A stretch of DNA of 6,577 bases, from assembly GCF_946479715.1 (NCBI RefSeq), contig NZ_CAMLHF010000252.1:1-6577 (forward strand), given 5' to 3'. The stretch is from an uncultured Pedobacter sp. Lineage in GTDB: Bacteria; Bacteroidota; Bacteroidia; Sphingobacteriales; Sphingobacteriaceae. This document shows positions 6,392 through 6,577 of the stretch, piece after piece. The first letter of the stretch is position 1. Every line of letters starts with the position of its first letter. Below the pieces are notes generated by a model, which was not told the origin of the DNA, ran no database searches, and saw nothing but the letters and a program-made list of their open reading frames with translations. The translations under genes and the position numbers were made by a program.

Positions 6392-6399
6392 CAAAATTA
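6392..6399 (-). promoter_or_regulatory. Bacteroidota-type -7 promoter box for the three-gene - strand run
   Basis: TAATTTTG on the - strand is a full match to the Bacteroidota sigma -7 consensus TAnnTTTG. It lies 24 bases before the ATG at 6367, implying a leader of roughly 15-20 bases. A TTTG at 6425-6428 could be the -33 element, but the 25-base spacing is longer than usual, and the TTTTG at 6409-6413 is too close. The rest of the 6368-6530 interval holds no gene I can support. Confidence 0.45.
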
Positions 6400-6530
6400 T
6401 GATGAACTCAAAAGACGAAGAAGCCAAACACGGCTAAAATCACAGCTAATATTAAACCCCTCCCCCTTGTAACATCTCTTTAAACAATTCATCAAACATA
6501 CAGCATGCTCAACCCAATAGCCAACGTTTT

Positions 6531-6577
6531 AGATCGGAAGAGCACACGTCTGAACTCCAGTCACTACCACAGATCTC
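6531..6577 (+). other. Illumina TruSeq adapter contamination at the sequence end
   Basis: The sequence from 6531 opens with AGATCGGAAGAGC and continues as the TruSeq read 1 adapter through CCAGTCAC at 6564. The next eight bases, TACCACAG (6565-6572), sit where the sample index belongs, and ATCTC (6573-6577) is the start of the P7 segment. This is library read-through, not genomic DNA, and means the contig end was not trimmed. Nothing biological should be read from these 47 bases. Confidence 0.98.

Noticed and set aside
6452..6499. A 15-codon - strand open frame, MFDELFKEMLQGGGV
   Set aside because: It reads like protein, but it is very short, is preceded by an in-frame stop, and has no promoter or homologue I can cite. 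Too little to call a gene.
6492..6530. Possible C-terminus of an upstream - strand gene (KTLAIGLSMLYV, then two TGA stops)
   Set aside because: Only 12 codons remain before the adapter junction, so it cannot be separated from chance.

Overview
The window looks like a piece of a Bacteroidota chromosome, most likely Sphingobacteriaceae (Pedobacter-like). The evidence is A-rich starts without a clear Shine-Dalgarno, an OmpA protein built as barrel, calcium-binding-type repeat and OmpA domain, two proteins that resemble the Bacteroidota family DUF6266, a TAnnTTTG-type -7 box, and a short dispersed repeat of a kind I associate with this group. The genus is an inference from memory, not a measured match. 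The last 47 bases are not biological: they are Illumina TruSeq read-through adapter, so the true genomic sequence ends at about 6530.

Left part (1-2494, + strand): the C-terminal two thirds of an RNA-type beta-CASP metallo-beta-lactamase nuclease, cut by the window edge; a 229-base leader/promoter region; then a complete OmpA-family outer-membrane protein with codon use typical of a highly expressed gene. It ends at a strong, perfectly symmetrical terminator that can serve both strands.

Middle part (2495-4509): a TerC/Alx-family membrane protein on the - strand converges on the same terminator. Divergent from it is a complete classical short-chain dehydrogenase/reductase on the + strand. These are ordinary housekeeping or accessory genes with no obvious shared pathway.

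Right part (4506-6400, - strand): a three-gene run made of a 118-residue protein of unknown function followed by two tandem paralogues (213 and 211 residues) that resemble DUF6266. A good -7 promoter box sits just upstream of the first gene. The last gene overlaps the stop codon of the dehydrogenase tail to tail through a shared TTAA. Between the two paralogues, the two arms of what looks like a terminator hairpin are separated by 92 bases that contain the second copy of the 30-bp repeat; the first copy abuts the terminator after ompA. This part is the least understood and the most worth following up. I found no CRISPR array, tRNA, rRNA, transposase or phage gene.
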